From NCBI RefSeq assembly GCF_000337795.1, contig NZ_AOLP01000008.1, positions 186,001 through 250,000 on the forward strand: 64,000 nt of DNA, in the 5' to 3' direction. Positions 1 through 8,939 of the stretch are shown one piece after another. A program made the position numbers and the translations under genes. The stretch is from Haloferax denitrificans ATCC 35960. Its GTDB lineage: Archaea > Halobacteriota > Halobacteria > Halobacteriales > Haloferacaceae. Below the pieces are notes generated by a model. That model saw only the letters and a list, made by a program, of their open reading frames with translations. It searched no databases and was not told the DNA's origin. Every line of letters starts with the position of its first letter. The stretch's first letter is position 1.

Positions 1-189
1 TTCGGGTCGCTAAGCTTCGCTTGCTCAACCATTGCGCACGTATATCTCGAAAGCCACTACAAAAGTGTGTGGGTCGGTAGTTCGTCGCTCACCCCGATGC
101 ACGCTCCCGAACTCCCCCCCGTCGACGACAGCCAACAAATGGTGACAACTTCGCAAGAATTGTATGTCGGAAGAGAGAACACACGACCG

Positions 190-1638
190 ATGACGGAACC
201 CAGTAAAAACTATGTCAACGGCGAGTGGGTGACCTCGGAGACCGGCGAGACGGCCGAGGTGACGAACCCCGCGAACCCGAGCGAGGTGGTCGCGACGTAT
301 CAGCACTCCAATGAGAACGACGCCGCCGCGGCCGTCGACGCCGCCGTCGCGGCCGAAGACGAGTGGCGAAACACGCCCGGTCCCGAGCGCGGACGCATCC
401 TCCGCGAGGCGGGGACGCTCCTCGCCCAGCGCAAGGACGAACTGACGGAGATTCTCATCGCCGAGGAGGGGAAGGCGCGGCCCGAAGCGGCGGGCGAGGT
501 ACAGCGCGCAATCGACATCTTCCACTACTTCTCGACGAAGGCCGCCGACCTCGGCGGCGCGAGGAAGGGCGCGAGCGGGCCGAACACGAACCTCTACACG
601 CGGCAGGAGCCGGTGGGCGTCGCGGCGCTCATCACGCCGTGGAACTACCCCATCGCCATCCCGGCGTGGAAGCTCGCTCCGGCGCTCGCCGCCGGCAACA
701 CCGTCGTCCTCAAGCCCGCCTCCATCGCGCCCGGCGTCGTCGTCGAAATCGCCCGCGCGCTCGACGAGGCCGGCCTCCCCGACGGCGTCCTCAACGTCGT
801 CACCGGCCCCGGTAGCTCGGTCGGTAGCGAGTTCATCGCCAACGAGGGCACGGACCTCGTCTCCTTCACCGGGAGCAGTCAGGTCGGCGAGATGGTGTAC
901 GAGCAGGCCACAGACGCCGGCAAGCGCGTCCAGACCGAACTCGGCGGGAAGAACCCGACGCTCGTCGCCGACTCCGCGGACCCCGCCGAAGCCGCCGACA
1001 TCGTCGCCAACGGCGGGTTCGGAACCACCGGCCAGTCGTGTACGGCCTGCTCCCGCGCCATCGTCCACGAGGACGTGTACGACGACTTCGTCGCCGAGCT
1101 CGTCGACCGCGCTGAGTCCCTCGACGTCGGTCCCGGCACCGACCACGAGATGGGCCCGCAGGTCAGCGAGTCCGAACTCGCCTCGACGCTCGAATACATC
1201 GACATCGCCGAGGGCGAGGGCGCGACGCTCGAAGCCGGCGGCGGCGTCCCCGAGGGCGAGGCAGTCGAAACGGGTCACTTCGTGGAGCCGACGGTGTTCA
1301 CCGACGTCGACCCCGACATGCGCATCGCACAGGAGGAGGTCTTCGGCCCGGTCATCGCCGTCATCGAAGTGAGCGACTTCGACGAGGGGCTTGCGGTCGC
1401 GAACGGCGTCGACTACGGCCTGTCGGCCAGCGTCGTCACCGACGACCACACCGAGGCGAACCGCTTCGTCGACGAGGTCGAAGCCGGCGTGGTGAAGGTC
1501 AACGACAAGACGACCGGCCTCGAACTCCACGTCCCCTTCGGCGGGTTCAAGCGTTCCTCGTCGGAGACGTGGCGCGAACAGGGCGACGCCGGCCTCGACT
1601 TCTACACCATCGAGAAGACCGTCTACGACAACTACTGA
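190..1638 (+). CDS. xacF: NAD(P)-dependent aldehyde dehydrogenase, XacF-like (2-oxoglutarate semialdehyde dehydrogenase)
   Basis: A 482-residue cytoplasmic aldehyde dehydrogenase. The fold signature is intact: PWNYP at 150-154, FTGS at 226-229, general-base Glu250 in ELGG, and nucleophile Cys284 in GQSC. Family members oxidise semialdehydes; XacF in Haloferax converts 2-oxoglutarate semialdehyde to 2-oxoglutarate at the end of oxidative xylose/arabinose degradation. The specific substrate is inferred from the adjacent IclR gene, which matches the remembered xacF-xacR arrangement. An upstream in-frame GTG at 67 would add 41 residues. I chose ATG 190 because the family homology begins there and a TATA-like AATTGTAT lies about 28 nt upstream, giving a leaderless transcript. 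Confidence 0.85.
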   Translation: MTEPSKNYVNGEWVTSETGETAEVTNPANPSEVVATYQHSNENDAAAAVDAAVAAEDEWRNTPGPERGRILREAGTLLAQRKDELTEILIAEEGKARPEAAGEVQRAIDIFHYFSTKAADLGGARKGASGPNTNLYTRQEPVGVAALITPWNYPIAIPAWKLAPALAAGNTVVLKPASIAPGVVVEIARALDEAGLPDGVLNVVTGPGSSVGSEFIANEGTDLVSFTGSSQVGEMVYEQATDAGKRVQTELGGKNPTLVADSADPAEAADIVANGGFGTTGQSCTACSRAIVHEDVYDDFVAELVDRAESLDVGPGTDHEMGPQVSESELASTLEYIDIAEGEGATLEAGGGVPEGEAVETGHFVEPTVFTDVDPDMRIAQEEVFGPVIAVIEVSDFDEGLAVANGVDYGLSASVVTDDHTEANRFVDEVEAGVVKVNDKTTGLELHVPFGGFKRSSSETWREQGDAGLDFYTIEKTVYDNY

Positions 1639-1690
1639 GCCTCCCACCCGGTCGCCGACGGCGACCGTCTGCCATCGTCTCGTTCTTTTC

Positions 1691-1735
1691 TCTCCTCTCC
1701 TCTCCTCTCCTCTCCTCTCCTCTCCTCTCCTCTCC
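1691..1735. repeat. TCTCC pentanucleotide microsatellite, nine perfect copies
   Basis: Nine uninterrupted copies of tctcc follow the xacF stop, in a 346-nt gap (1639-1984) between two convergent genes. On the plus strand this is a pyrimidine tract that could act as a transcription terminator. I see no other gene or site in the gap. A perfect pentanucleotide array is prone to slippage, so copy number may vary between strains. Confidence 0.9.
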
Positions 1736-1984
1736 TCATCTGCCTCCCGTCACCATCACCTATCACCCGTCACCCGCGCTCTCACCCTGTCGATACTGTC
1801 GTCTCAGCCCATCCAAACCCAATTCTCTATAACAGAACGACATTCCGCGGACGACCGCAATCGAGATTACACCCGTAGCTGTGTAATGTACGGCGGCGGT
1901 CACACGACGAGAGCTCTGTTAACACGGCTCCGAATCGAGAATCTGAGGGGCTCGCGCCCCGTTCCGAGATAGCGAACGAGCGCG

Positions 1985-2740
1985 TTAGTAGTTGATGTTG
2001 AGTTCGACGACGTTCGCCGCGCTCAGGACGCGCTCGGGGAGCGCCCCGTGGAGGTCTTCGTCGCTGACTCGGCTGGCGGGCGCGGAGACGCTGATGGCCC
2101 CGAGCACCTCGCCGGACGACGATTTGATGGGTGCGGCGATACAGCGCAGGCCTTCGAGACGCTCGCCGTCGTCGATGGCGTAGCCGCGCTCGCGGACCGC
2201 TTCGAGCACCTCGAACAGCTCCTGCCGCGTGCCGATGCTCTTCGGCGTCTTCTGTTCGAGCCCGTGGCGCTCGATTATCTCGTCGACCCGAGACTCCGGG
2301 AGGTTCGCGAGAATCGCCTTCCCGAGCGCCGTCGTGTGCAGGTTCGTCCGCAGACCCGCGTAGGTGTCGAGGTCCACGGCGTCGTCGCCTTTCGCCCGCA
2401 TCAGGTAGACGCCCATCCCCTGTTCTTCGACGAGGAGGTTGGCGAGTTCGCCCGTGTCGGCGGCGAGCGACTTGACCTCGGGTTCGGCGATTTGATACAC
2501 CTCCATCGACTTCCGACTGTGGCCGCCGACTTCGAGGAACTTCAAGCCGACTCGGTAGTCGTCGCCGTCCTTGAGGACGTACCCGTGTTTCTGGAGCGTC
2601 GTCAGGTGGTTGTGCACCGCGCTTTTTCCCATCTGGAGGTCGCTGGCTAACTCCGTGACCCCACAGGGTCCTTTCTCCATCAGTTCCTCGACGAGCGCCA
2701 GCGTCTTCTCCGTGGTCCGGACCGGATGTTTGGCGTCCAT
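1985..2740 (-). CDS. xacR: IclR-family transcriptional regulator, XacR-like
   Basis: A 251-residue IclR protein. An N-terminal winged helix (about residues 8-70, including [20 protein letters not shown]) is followed by the IclR effector-binding domain (about 80-251, with [10 protein letters not shown] and the RCIAAPI segment). In Haloferax, XacR activates the pentose-degradation genes. Its position tail-to-tail with the XacF-like dehydrogenase supports that role here but does not prove it. ATG 2740 lies about 27 nt from a TATA-like element near 2766, so the mRNA is probably leaderless. Confidence 0.85.
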   Translation of the reverse strand: MDAKHPVRTTEKTLALVEELMEKGPCGVTELASDLQMGKSAVHNHLTTLQKHGYVLKDGDDYRVGLKFLEVGGHSRKSMEVYQIAEPEVKSLAADTGELANLLVEEQGMGVYLMRAKGDDAVDLDTYAGLRTNLHTTALGKAILANLPESRVDEIIERHGLEQKTPKSIGTRQELFEVLEAVRERGYAIDDGERLEGLRCIAAPIKSSSGEVLGAISVSAPASRVSDEDLHGALPERVLSAANVVELNINY

Positions 2741-2770
2741 GATTATTCGTTATCAAGTATCTGAATAAGT
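2741..2770 (-). promoter_or_regulatory. xacR promoter with inverted repeat
   Basis: On the minus strand a TATA-like ACTTATTCA lies about 27 nt before the regulator's ATG. TTATTC (2743-2748) and GAATAA (2763-2768) form an inverted repeat across the expected initiation region. This could be an autoregulatory IclR site. The repeat is seen directly; the function is inferred. Confidence 0.4.
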
Positions 2771-3302
2771 GTTCTGGTCGGGAGAACGGGGGGCCGTGAA
2801 CGTGGAACGTCGTTTCGGCGGGACTCCCCGTCTGTCAAGCGACTGTTCTGCTTTCTGGCTGTTGTTCTGCAACCGAGCAATACTATGTGCGGTGCTCATT
2901 CGGTTTTCCCTATCTTACGTACTCGTCGTCTGTTCTCTATCTCTCGCCCGAAACGACGGTGTGTTCGGTTTCTCTAACTTGGGATTTTTGTTAACGCTTC
3001 CGAGGCGTCCAGAAGCTCGTCAATCTCGCTCGTCTCTGTGGCCGCTGTTTTCGTCTCGACGACCGGTCGTGACTGGCGGACGCCGACGCCCCGCCTTCTT
3101 CGGATAGTTGTTCGATGTGTACAATATGGCTCCCGTTTCCTCGCGGCTCAGTCCCACGGTTCGCACTCGTCGTGTCTCACGGCGTGGGACGAACGGGGAC
3201 GCGGATGACGGGTGAGGAAGAGAGGAGAGGAGGGTCCACAACGGGCCGGCGTCGGTGACGAACCGCCGGCGGAGTCCACGGTCCGGCCTCCCGCCTCTCG
3301 GT
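2771..3302. other. Gap without recognisable gene between xacR and the siderophore operon
   Basis: About 530 nt with mixed, partly AT-richer composition. The open frames here lack haloarchaeal codon bias and resemble nothing I know. No tRNA, iron box or clear inverted repeat was seen. It follows the 3' end of the leftward siderophore operon, so any terminator for that operon would fall here; none was obvious. Confidence 0.5.
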
Positions 3303-5141
3303 TCAGTCGTCCGCCGTCCCCGTCTGACTCGCGTCGTCAGCTCTGTCGCCCGCGACTTCGGCGAGGGCGTTCGTCACCGTTCCGTGTTCGGCGGCGTGCG
3401 GACGACCGGGGGAGTCGTCGTAGCCGTAGTCGAAGATGCGGTTCCGGTTGAGACTGAGCTTCGTGAACTCCGGTCGGAGCATGTCGAACAGGTCGAACCG
3501 CGCTTGGAGTTCGGGGAACTGCGCCTGATAATCGAGAATCGCGCGTCGTGCGTGCGCCCAGAACTCTCGTTCGGCGTAGCCTTCGTGTTCTTCGAGCACG
3601 TCGGCGACGTACCGGAGGACGCAGACGAACAGCCCGGAGAAGATGAACTGACAGAGGCCCTCAGGCGGTTCCTTTCGGAGCACGTCGTGCACTTCGTCGG
3701 GAAGCGCCTCCAACTCCGGGAGCGACTGGTCGCTCACGTTCACGTCGTCCGCGAAGTCCTTGACCGCGAGTCGGGTGGGAACGCCGTCTTCGACGACGAG
3801 GATGGTGTTCTGGCCGTGCGGGGAGAACACGGTTCCGTAGCGGTAGAGGAAGTGCAACAGCGGCGGCAAGACGGTGTCGAAGAACTCGGCCAGCCACTCG
3901 TCGAGCGCGAGTCCCGACTGTTCGACCAGCCGCGAGACGAAGGGTTCGCCCGCGCCGTCGACGTGCATCAGCGACGAGAGCGTAATCGCCCGCTCGTCGT
4001 CTTCGAGGAACGTGTAGATGGACTCCCGCCAGACCGCGCCCAGCAGTTCGTGATACTGGTACGGCGAGCCGTCGATGTCGGTGAAGTCCGCGTGGTCGTA
4101 GTTGAGGCCCGCAATTTCGCCGGGGAGAATCAACCCCTGTTCCTGCAGGAAGTCGTCCCGCTCGTAGATGCCCTTGATGTACTCGGTGACCGTCGGCGCG
4201 AGTTCGGTCCGCTCGCCGGGAAGCCCCCGCCAGACCAGCGTGTTGAGAATCCGCATCGGCACCTTCACGTGGTGTTTCTCCGCGTCGTCGACGTTGACGA
4301 AGGTCCGGACCGACTGTTGCGGGAGGTACTCGTCCGGCCCCTCGCCGAGCGGGACGATGTCGCCGGCCGCGATGTGGTCGGGAAACAGCGGGACGACGCT
4401 GTGTTCCCACTGCCAGTCGTGGACCGGCATGAAGAAGTAGGCGTCCGGGTCGTACCCCTTCGCGTCGAGGCGACTTCGGAAGCGCCCGTAGTAGTCGCCG
4501 AGTTCGCCGCGGACGAGCGAGTCGTGGTCGACCCCCTCGGTCCCGACGAACGTCGCGCGTTCCTTGCGGACCGCCGCCCACGAGAGCGTCACGGGCGATT
4601 TGCGCTCCGGCGCGTACTGCTTGTAATCGTCGTACCCCCAGCCGAGCCGCCCCTTGTTGTACGTAATCCACGGGTGGCCCTCCATCTCGCCTTCGAGACG
4701 GGCGTAATCGAGGTCCGTCGGGTCGAACCCCTCTCGGTCCCGCTCCCGCGACTCGATGTGGGCGTCCGCGAGTAGCGTCCGCTTGTACTCGCGGACGAGG
4801 TTCCCCTCGGTGAGGCCGTCGAGGGCCGTCGTCTCACCGAGGTCGCGCAGGAGTCGAAGGGGGTCGCCGAGCGGTTTCCACGGCCCGTCGGTCCGCCGCT
4901 CGACCGTGTCGCCGTAGACGTGGAGGCTGTCCATCAGTCGGTCGGCGGCCTCGAACCGGTAGCTCGTCTCGCCGAGGTCGAACCGGTAGACGTGACGGTC
5001 GTCGCCGGCGTCGACCTTTCGCGGTTCGACGATTTCTTCGTAGGCGAACTCTTCGAGCATCTTCGTCAGGAGGCGGCGTTCGACCGTCTCCCAGACGTCT
5101 GCGTCCAGTGCGTCCCGTAGCGTGGTGTCGTTCGGATTCAT
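3303..5141 (-). CDS. iucC: IucA/IucC-family siderophore synthetase, RhbF/IucC-like
   Basis: A 612-residue NIS (NRPS-independent siderophore) synthetase. These enzymes use ATP to activate a citrate carboxylate as an acyl-adenylate and join it to an N-acyl-N-hydroxydiamine. Family motifs are present: EGHPWITYNKGRLG for nucleotide binding, PVHDWQWE, SPHGQNT, and the C-terminal KLSLNRNR. It is the last gene of the six-gene operon, starting 8 nt after the monooxygenase stop. By analogy with rhbF it probably adds the second hydroxamate arm to complete schizokinen. The longer open frame upstream of ATG 5141 overlaps the monooxygenase gene and is not coding. Confidence 0.9.
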   Translation of the reverse strand: MNPNDTTLRDALDADVWETVERRLLTKMLEEFAYEEIVEPRKVDAGDDRHVYRFDLGETSYRFEAADRLMDSLHVYGDTVERRTDGPWKPLGDPLRLLRDLGETTALDGLTEGNLVREYKRTLLADAHIESRERDREGFDPTDLDYARLEGEMEGHPWITYNKGRLGWGYDDYKQYAPERKSPVTLSWAAVRKERATFVGTEGVDHDSLVRGELGDYYGRFRSRLDAKGYDPDAYFFMPVHDWQWEHSVVPLFPDHIAAGDIVPLGEGPDEYLPQQSVRTFVNVDDAEKHHVKVPMRILNTLVWRGLPGERTELAPTVTEYIKGIYERDDFLQEQGLILPGEIAGLNYDHADFTDIDGSPYQYHELLGAVWRESIYTFLEDDERAITLSSLMHVDGAGEPFVSRLVEQSGLALDEWLAEFFDTVLPPLLHFLYRYGTVFSPHGQNTILVVEDGVPTRLAVKDFADDVNVSDQSLPELEALPDEVHDVLRKEPPEGLCQFIFSGLFVCVLRYVADVLEEHEGYAEREFWAHARRAILDYQAQFPELQARFDLFDMLRPEFTKLSLNRNRIFDYGYDDSPGRPHAAEHGTVTNALAEVAGDRADDASQTGTADD

Positions 5142-5149
5142 GGGTATCG

Positions 5150-6523
5150 TCAGTCGTTCTGCGTCGGCGTGAGTCGCGTTTCGCTTCCGCCCGCGCGGGT
5201 CGCGTTCGGTGCGCGTTCGAGGAACTGCGCCACCGAGAAGTCCTGAAAGACCGTGTCGACGTCGTCGGGGTAGACCTCGCGCCCGACGAGTCGGTTGACG
5301 AACTTCGCGTTCCGGTAGCACCCGAGGCCGAGGTCCGGAACCCCGACGCCGTGGGTGTGGACCTCGGCGTTCTGGAGGAACACGTCTCCCGGCACGTCGA
5401 CTGCGAGTCGGTGGTCTTCGGTCACTTCGAACCGGCCCTTCTCGTCCCACTCGATGGCGTCTTCCATCGGGTCGAGGAACTCGGGCATCGGCCGCTCGTA
5501 GCCCGTGCCGAGAATCACGACCTCGCTCTCGTGGACGAACGACTCCTCGGCCTGCCACTGGTGACAGTCGAGGGCGTACGCGTCGCCGACGGTCTCGATA
5601 TCGCGGACCTCGGTCATCGCGAAGAGGCCGACGTCGGGGTCGCGCCCGCCGATGGAGCGCCGGTAGAGCAGGTCGTATATCTCGGCGCTCGTCTCCGGGT
5701 CGATGCCCTTGTACAGCAGGTCCTGATTCGGGATGAGGTCGTCTTTCACCGCCTGCGGGAGGTCGTAGACGTACCGCTCGTACTCGGGCGTGAAGTGCTG
5801 GAGGCCGAGCTTCGAGTACTCCATGGGGAAAAAGCCGTCCGAGCGAGTCAGCCAATCCAGCCGGTAGCCGTGGTCGGGCTGGCGCTCCAAGAGGTCTTGG
5901 AACACCTCGGCGGCGCTCTGTCCGGACCCGACGACGGTGACCGTGTCCGCGTCCACGACGCGCTCGCGGTTGTGCCGATACCGCGCCGTGTGGAACACGT
6001 CATCGTCCGGGTGCCCGCGGAGGTGTTCGGGGACGTGCGGCCGAGAGCCGATTCCGAGCGCGAGGTTCTCGGCGCGGTACTCGGAGCGCTCGCCGGTCTC
6101 CGGGTTCCGCGCGGTGACCGCGTAGCACTCCTCGCGTTCGTCCCAGCGAACGTCGGTGACCTCGCGGCTGAACCGGCAGGCGTCGAGTCGGCCGACCACC
6201 CATCGGAGGTAGTCGTTGTACTCCCGCCGGGGAATCTGGAACGTCTCGTAGAAGTAGAACTCGTAGATGCGGCCGGTCTCCCGCAGGTAGTTGAGGTAGC
6301 TGTGGGGACTCGTCGGGTCGGCGAGCGTCACGAGGTCCGCGAGGAACGGGACCTCCAGCGTCGTCCCCTCGATGAGCATCCCCTCGTGCCACGCGAACTC
6401 GGCGTCCCGTTCGAGGAACGCCGCGTCAACGTCCTCGGGCGCGCCGTCGAGCAGGGCGGCCAGTCCGAGGTTGAACGGGCCGAGACCGATTCCGACCACG
6501 TCGTGGACGTGCGACTCGCTCAT
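5150..6523 (-). CDS. iucD: Siderophore N-hydroxylating monooxygenase (IucD/RhbE-like)
   Basis: A 457-residue flavin-dependent N-monooxygenase of the lysine/ornithine hydroxylase family. An FAD dinucleotide-binding motif, GIGLGPFNLGLA, is at 11-22, and an NADPH site, GSGQSAAEV, is near 199-207. It hydroxylates the terminal amine of the diamine before acylation. Because dat and ddc homologues are in the operon, the likely substrate is 1,3-diaminopropane (as for RhbE) rather than lysine. ATG 6523 overlaps the acetyltransferase stop as ATGA, indicating translational coupling. Confidence 0.9.
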   Translation of the reverse strand: MSESHVHDVVGIGLGPFNLGLAALLDGAPEDVDAAFLERDAEFAWHEGMLIEGTTLEVPFLADLVTLADPTSPHSYLNYLRETGRIYEFYFYETFQIPRREYNDYLRWVVGRLDACRFSREVTDVRWDEREECYAVTARNPETGERSEYRAENLALGIGSRPHVPEHLRGHPDDDVFHTARYRHNRERVVDADTVTVVGSGQSAAEVFQDLLERQPDHGYRLDWLTRSDGFFPMEYSKLGLQHFTPEYERYVYDLPQAVKDDLIPNQDLLYKGIDPETSAEIYDLLYRRSIGGRDPDVGLFAMTEVRDIETVGDAYALDCHQWQAEESFVHESEVVILGTGYERPMPEFLDPMEDAIEWDEKGRFEVTEDHRLAVDVPGDVFLQNAEVHTHGVGVPDLGLGCYRNAKFVNRLVGREVYPDDVDTVFQDFSVAQFLERAPNATRAGGSETRLTPTQND

Positions 6524-7161
6524 CGGCTCACCTCCGCCTCCGCGTTCTCGGCCACCGCGTCGAAGAAGCGGTCGCGCTCGCAGTGCATCAACACGGCCTC
6601 CTTGTCCGGGAGGTCGATACGTTTCTGCGCCTCGTAGCCGCACCGCTCGAAGACGTGGATGACCCGCTCGTTTCGCACGTCGGGTTCGCTGACGACGCGG
6701 GTCGCGTCGGTCGCGCGGAACTGAAACGCCGTCATCGCCCGCAAGAGCGGTATCGAGTAGCCGTGGCCGAGATACTCCGGCGGCCCGATGAGCAGGTGGA
6801 CGCCCCGGTCTTCGGGGGCGGCGTCGTAGCACTCGGCGACGACGTCGTCGGCCGCCCGGTACGCCTCCCAGTAGCTCATCGGCGTGTGGTCGAGCAGGCC
6901 GACGTACGGCGTCAGATGGTCGTCGGCCAGCTTCTCGTCGATTTTCGCCCGAAACGCCGGCTTCGGGAGGTCGAGTTGCCAGTACGGCTTCACGTGGTCG
7001 GAGCCGAGCCACGCGTGAAGCCGGTCGGAGTCCAGCGCCGGGTCGACTTCCGCGAAGGCGATGGTCCGGTCGATGGGCTCGTCGCGGACGCGGTAGGCGT
7101 ACTCGCGGCCCCCGTCGTCGGTCGCCGAGTCCGCCGCGGCGTTTGCCGACGCGTCGGTCAT
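6520..7161 (-). CDS. iucB: Siderophore N-acyltransferase, IucB/RhbD-like GNAT
   Basis: A 213-residue GNAT-fold acyltransferase. It contains the siderophore acetyltransferase signature: a SDHVKPYWQLD substrate region, then an LGHGYSIPLL-type CoA-binding stretch and VRNERVIHVFERCGY near the C-terminus. It should acetylate the hydroxylated diamine to give the hydroxamate. The first about 25 residues are acidic, Ala/Ser-rich and haloarchaeal in character. It overlaps both neighbours by 4 nt (ATGA). Confidence 0.88.
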   Translation of the reverse strand: MTDASANAAADSATDDGGREYAYRVRDEPIDRTIAFAEVDPALDSDRLHAWLGSDHVKPYWQLDLPKPAFRAKIDEKLADDHLTPYVGLLDHTPMSYWEAYRAADDVVAECYDAAPEDRGVHLLIGPPEYLGHGYSIPLLRAMTAFQFRATDATRVVSEPDVRNERVIHVFERCGYEAQKRIDLPDKEAVLMHCERDRFFDAVAENAEAEVSR

Positions 7162-8939
7162 GGCGCTGGCACCTCCAGTTCCGTGACCAGCGGATTGTCG
7201 ATGTCGGCGTACACCGACTGGTTCGCCAGCGACCCCTCCAGTTCGTCCATGTCGTGGAACCGCGTGAGCAGGTTCGCCTTGCAGGGAATCGTCGCTTGGG
7301 TGAGGAGGTCGTCGAGAAGCGACGACGACGGCCGGTCGTACCGGCGGAGCGATTCGAGCTCCTCGCGGAGGACGCCCAAGAGGCGTCGCTCGTCGACCAG
7401 TCCGGCCGTGCCGAAGGCGTTGACGAGGCCGAAGGCGTTGTTGATGACGACGTAGTACCGGATGCGCTCGTCGGCGACGGCGTCCGGGCAGACGGTGTCG
7501 GCGCGCTCGCCGATGCCGGGAAGGAGCGCGTCCACCTCGTCGTACATCGACTCGGGGAGGTAGTAGCCCTGATTGTCGCGGTAGCGGAACGTCTCGGGAT
7601 AGCCGCCGTCGAGCGTCAGCACGCTGTTCTGCTGGTGGGCCTCGACGCCCAGTCCGCGTTCGAGATACAGCCACAGCACCGGCCGAACCGACAGTTCGAG
7701 GTACTGGCGGAACCAGTCTTCTGCGACCGCGTCGGTCGGCCGCCCCTCGTGGTCGGCGATGCCCTCCACGAGCGTCGCCAGCCGGGACGACCCGTCGCCG
7801 AGGTGGTCCTGACAGAGGCCGACCACGGGCGTCGCGTTCGCCGCCGCGTTGCCGCGGAAGGGGTTCTCGCGGAGGACGGTCTCGAAGCCGGACTCGCCGT
7901 TTCCGAGGTCGACCGTCAGGTACGCCGGGTCGCGGACGACGTCGAACGCCGGGAACCGCGCTTCGAGGTCGTCGCCGAGTTCGGTGTCCAGCAGTTCGGT
8001 GACGGCGACGCCGCGCTCCAGTTCGGGCAGTTTGTTCGTCCGCTCGGAGTTGGTGATTTTGACGTTCAGCGACGCCTTGACCATGAACGGCGAGTCGGGG
8101 GCGTACAGGGTCCGCACCGACGAGGTCGGGTAGAACTCCCGGCCGACTTGGCCGACGTATTCGAGACCGTCGCCGAGGTGCTCCCGCACCTCTGGTTGCC
8201 CGCGGAGGTAGTCCGCCTGCCACGGGTGGACGGGAATCAGCACCCTGTCGCTATCGACGCGTTCGGCGACGAACGACTCGGGGACCGAGCCGTCCGCGCG
8301 GAGGGCCGACGCGACCCACTCGGCCGCCGACTCCCCGCGAGTGGAGTCCTGCGAGACGAGCTCGGGGTCGGCGCTGAAGTACGCCAGCGGGAACGACCCG
8401 CGGAGTTCGGGCGCGTAGGTCCGCGACTCGTGGGCCGGGATGCCCTGTCTGCTCTTGGGCGTCGGGTGGAGCGGGTGGCCGAAGACGAGCGACTGCTCGG
8501 CGTCGCGGAAGGAGGTGTCGAAGCCGTACAGTCGCTCCTCGTCGCCGCGGCGGCCCTCGACGAACCGCTCGATGTTCTGACAGCTCTTGACGACCCGCAG
8601 GAGGAGTTCGTCGGCCGCGCCGGTGTCGTCGCGGTCGAGCCTGAGTTCGGTCGTGACGAGGGTCACGAGCACCGTGTAGTCGAGGGGGAACGTCTCGCCG
8701 TCGGGGAGTCGGTAGACGCCGGGCAGGTCGAACAGGTGGCGGTCCGTCGGCGACCGGTACGAAAGCGGGACGTAGAGGTCCACGCCCTGCCGGGAAAGCG
8801 GCGCGTGGACGACTTCCTCGGCGTCCGTCTCGACCGGCGCGTCCCCGGCTGGAACGACGGCGTAGTCGCCGGTCTCCCGGAGGTAGCAGTTCAGGAAGCT
8901 GTGTATCGTCGCTGACTCGGCTGTGTCGTTCGGATTCAT
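7158..8939 (-). CDS. iucA: IucA/IucC-family siderophore synthetase, RhbC/IucA-like
   Basis: A 593-residue NIS synthetase and the first of two in the operon. Motifs include FGHPLHPTPKSRQG (ATP/citrate site), PVHPWQADYLRG, EAHQQNS and KANLLTRF. By analogy with rhbC it couples the first N-acetyl-N-hydroxydiaminopropane to citrate. Both synthetase genes begin with the codons for MNPNDT, which may reflect a shared ancestral start. It overlaps the decarboxylase upstream and the acetyltransferase downstream by 4 nt each. Confidence 0.9.
   Translation of the reverse strand: MNPNDTAESATIHSFLNCYLRETGDYAVVPAGDAPVETDAEEVVHAPLSRQGVDLYVPLSYRSPTDRHLFDLPGVYRLPDGETFPLDYTVLVTLVTTELRLDRDDTGAADELLLRVVKSCQNIERFVEGRRGDEERLYGFDTSFRDAEQSLVFGHPLHPTPKSRQGIPAHESRTYAPELRGSFPLAYFSADPELVSQDSTRGESAAEWVASALRADGSVPESFVAERVDSDRVLIPVHPWQADYLRGQPEVREHLGDGLEYVGQVGREFYPTSSVRTLYAPDSPFMVKASLNVKITNSERTNKLPELERGVAVTELLDTELGDDLEARFPAFDVVRDPAYLTVDLGNGESGFETVLRENPFRGNAAANATPVVGLCQDHLGDGSSRLATLVEGIADHEGRPTDAVAEDWFRQYLELSVRPVLWLYLERGLGVEAHQQNSVLTLDGGYPETFRYRDNQGYYLPESMYDEVDALLPGIGERADTVCPDAVADERIRYYVVINNAFGLVNAFGTAGLVDERRLLGVLREELESLRRYDRPSSSLLDDLLTQATIPCKANLLTRFHDMDELEGSLANQSVYADIDNPLVTELEVPAP

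Noticed and set aside
1691-1735. CRISPR repeats
   Set aside because: Pentanucleotide units without spacers; a microsatellite.
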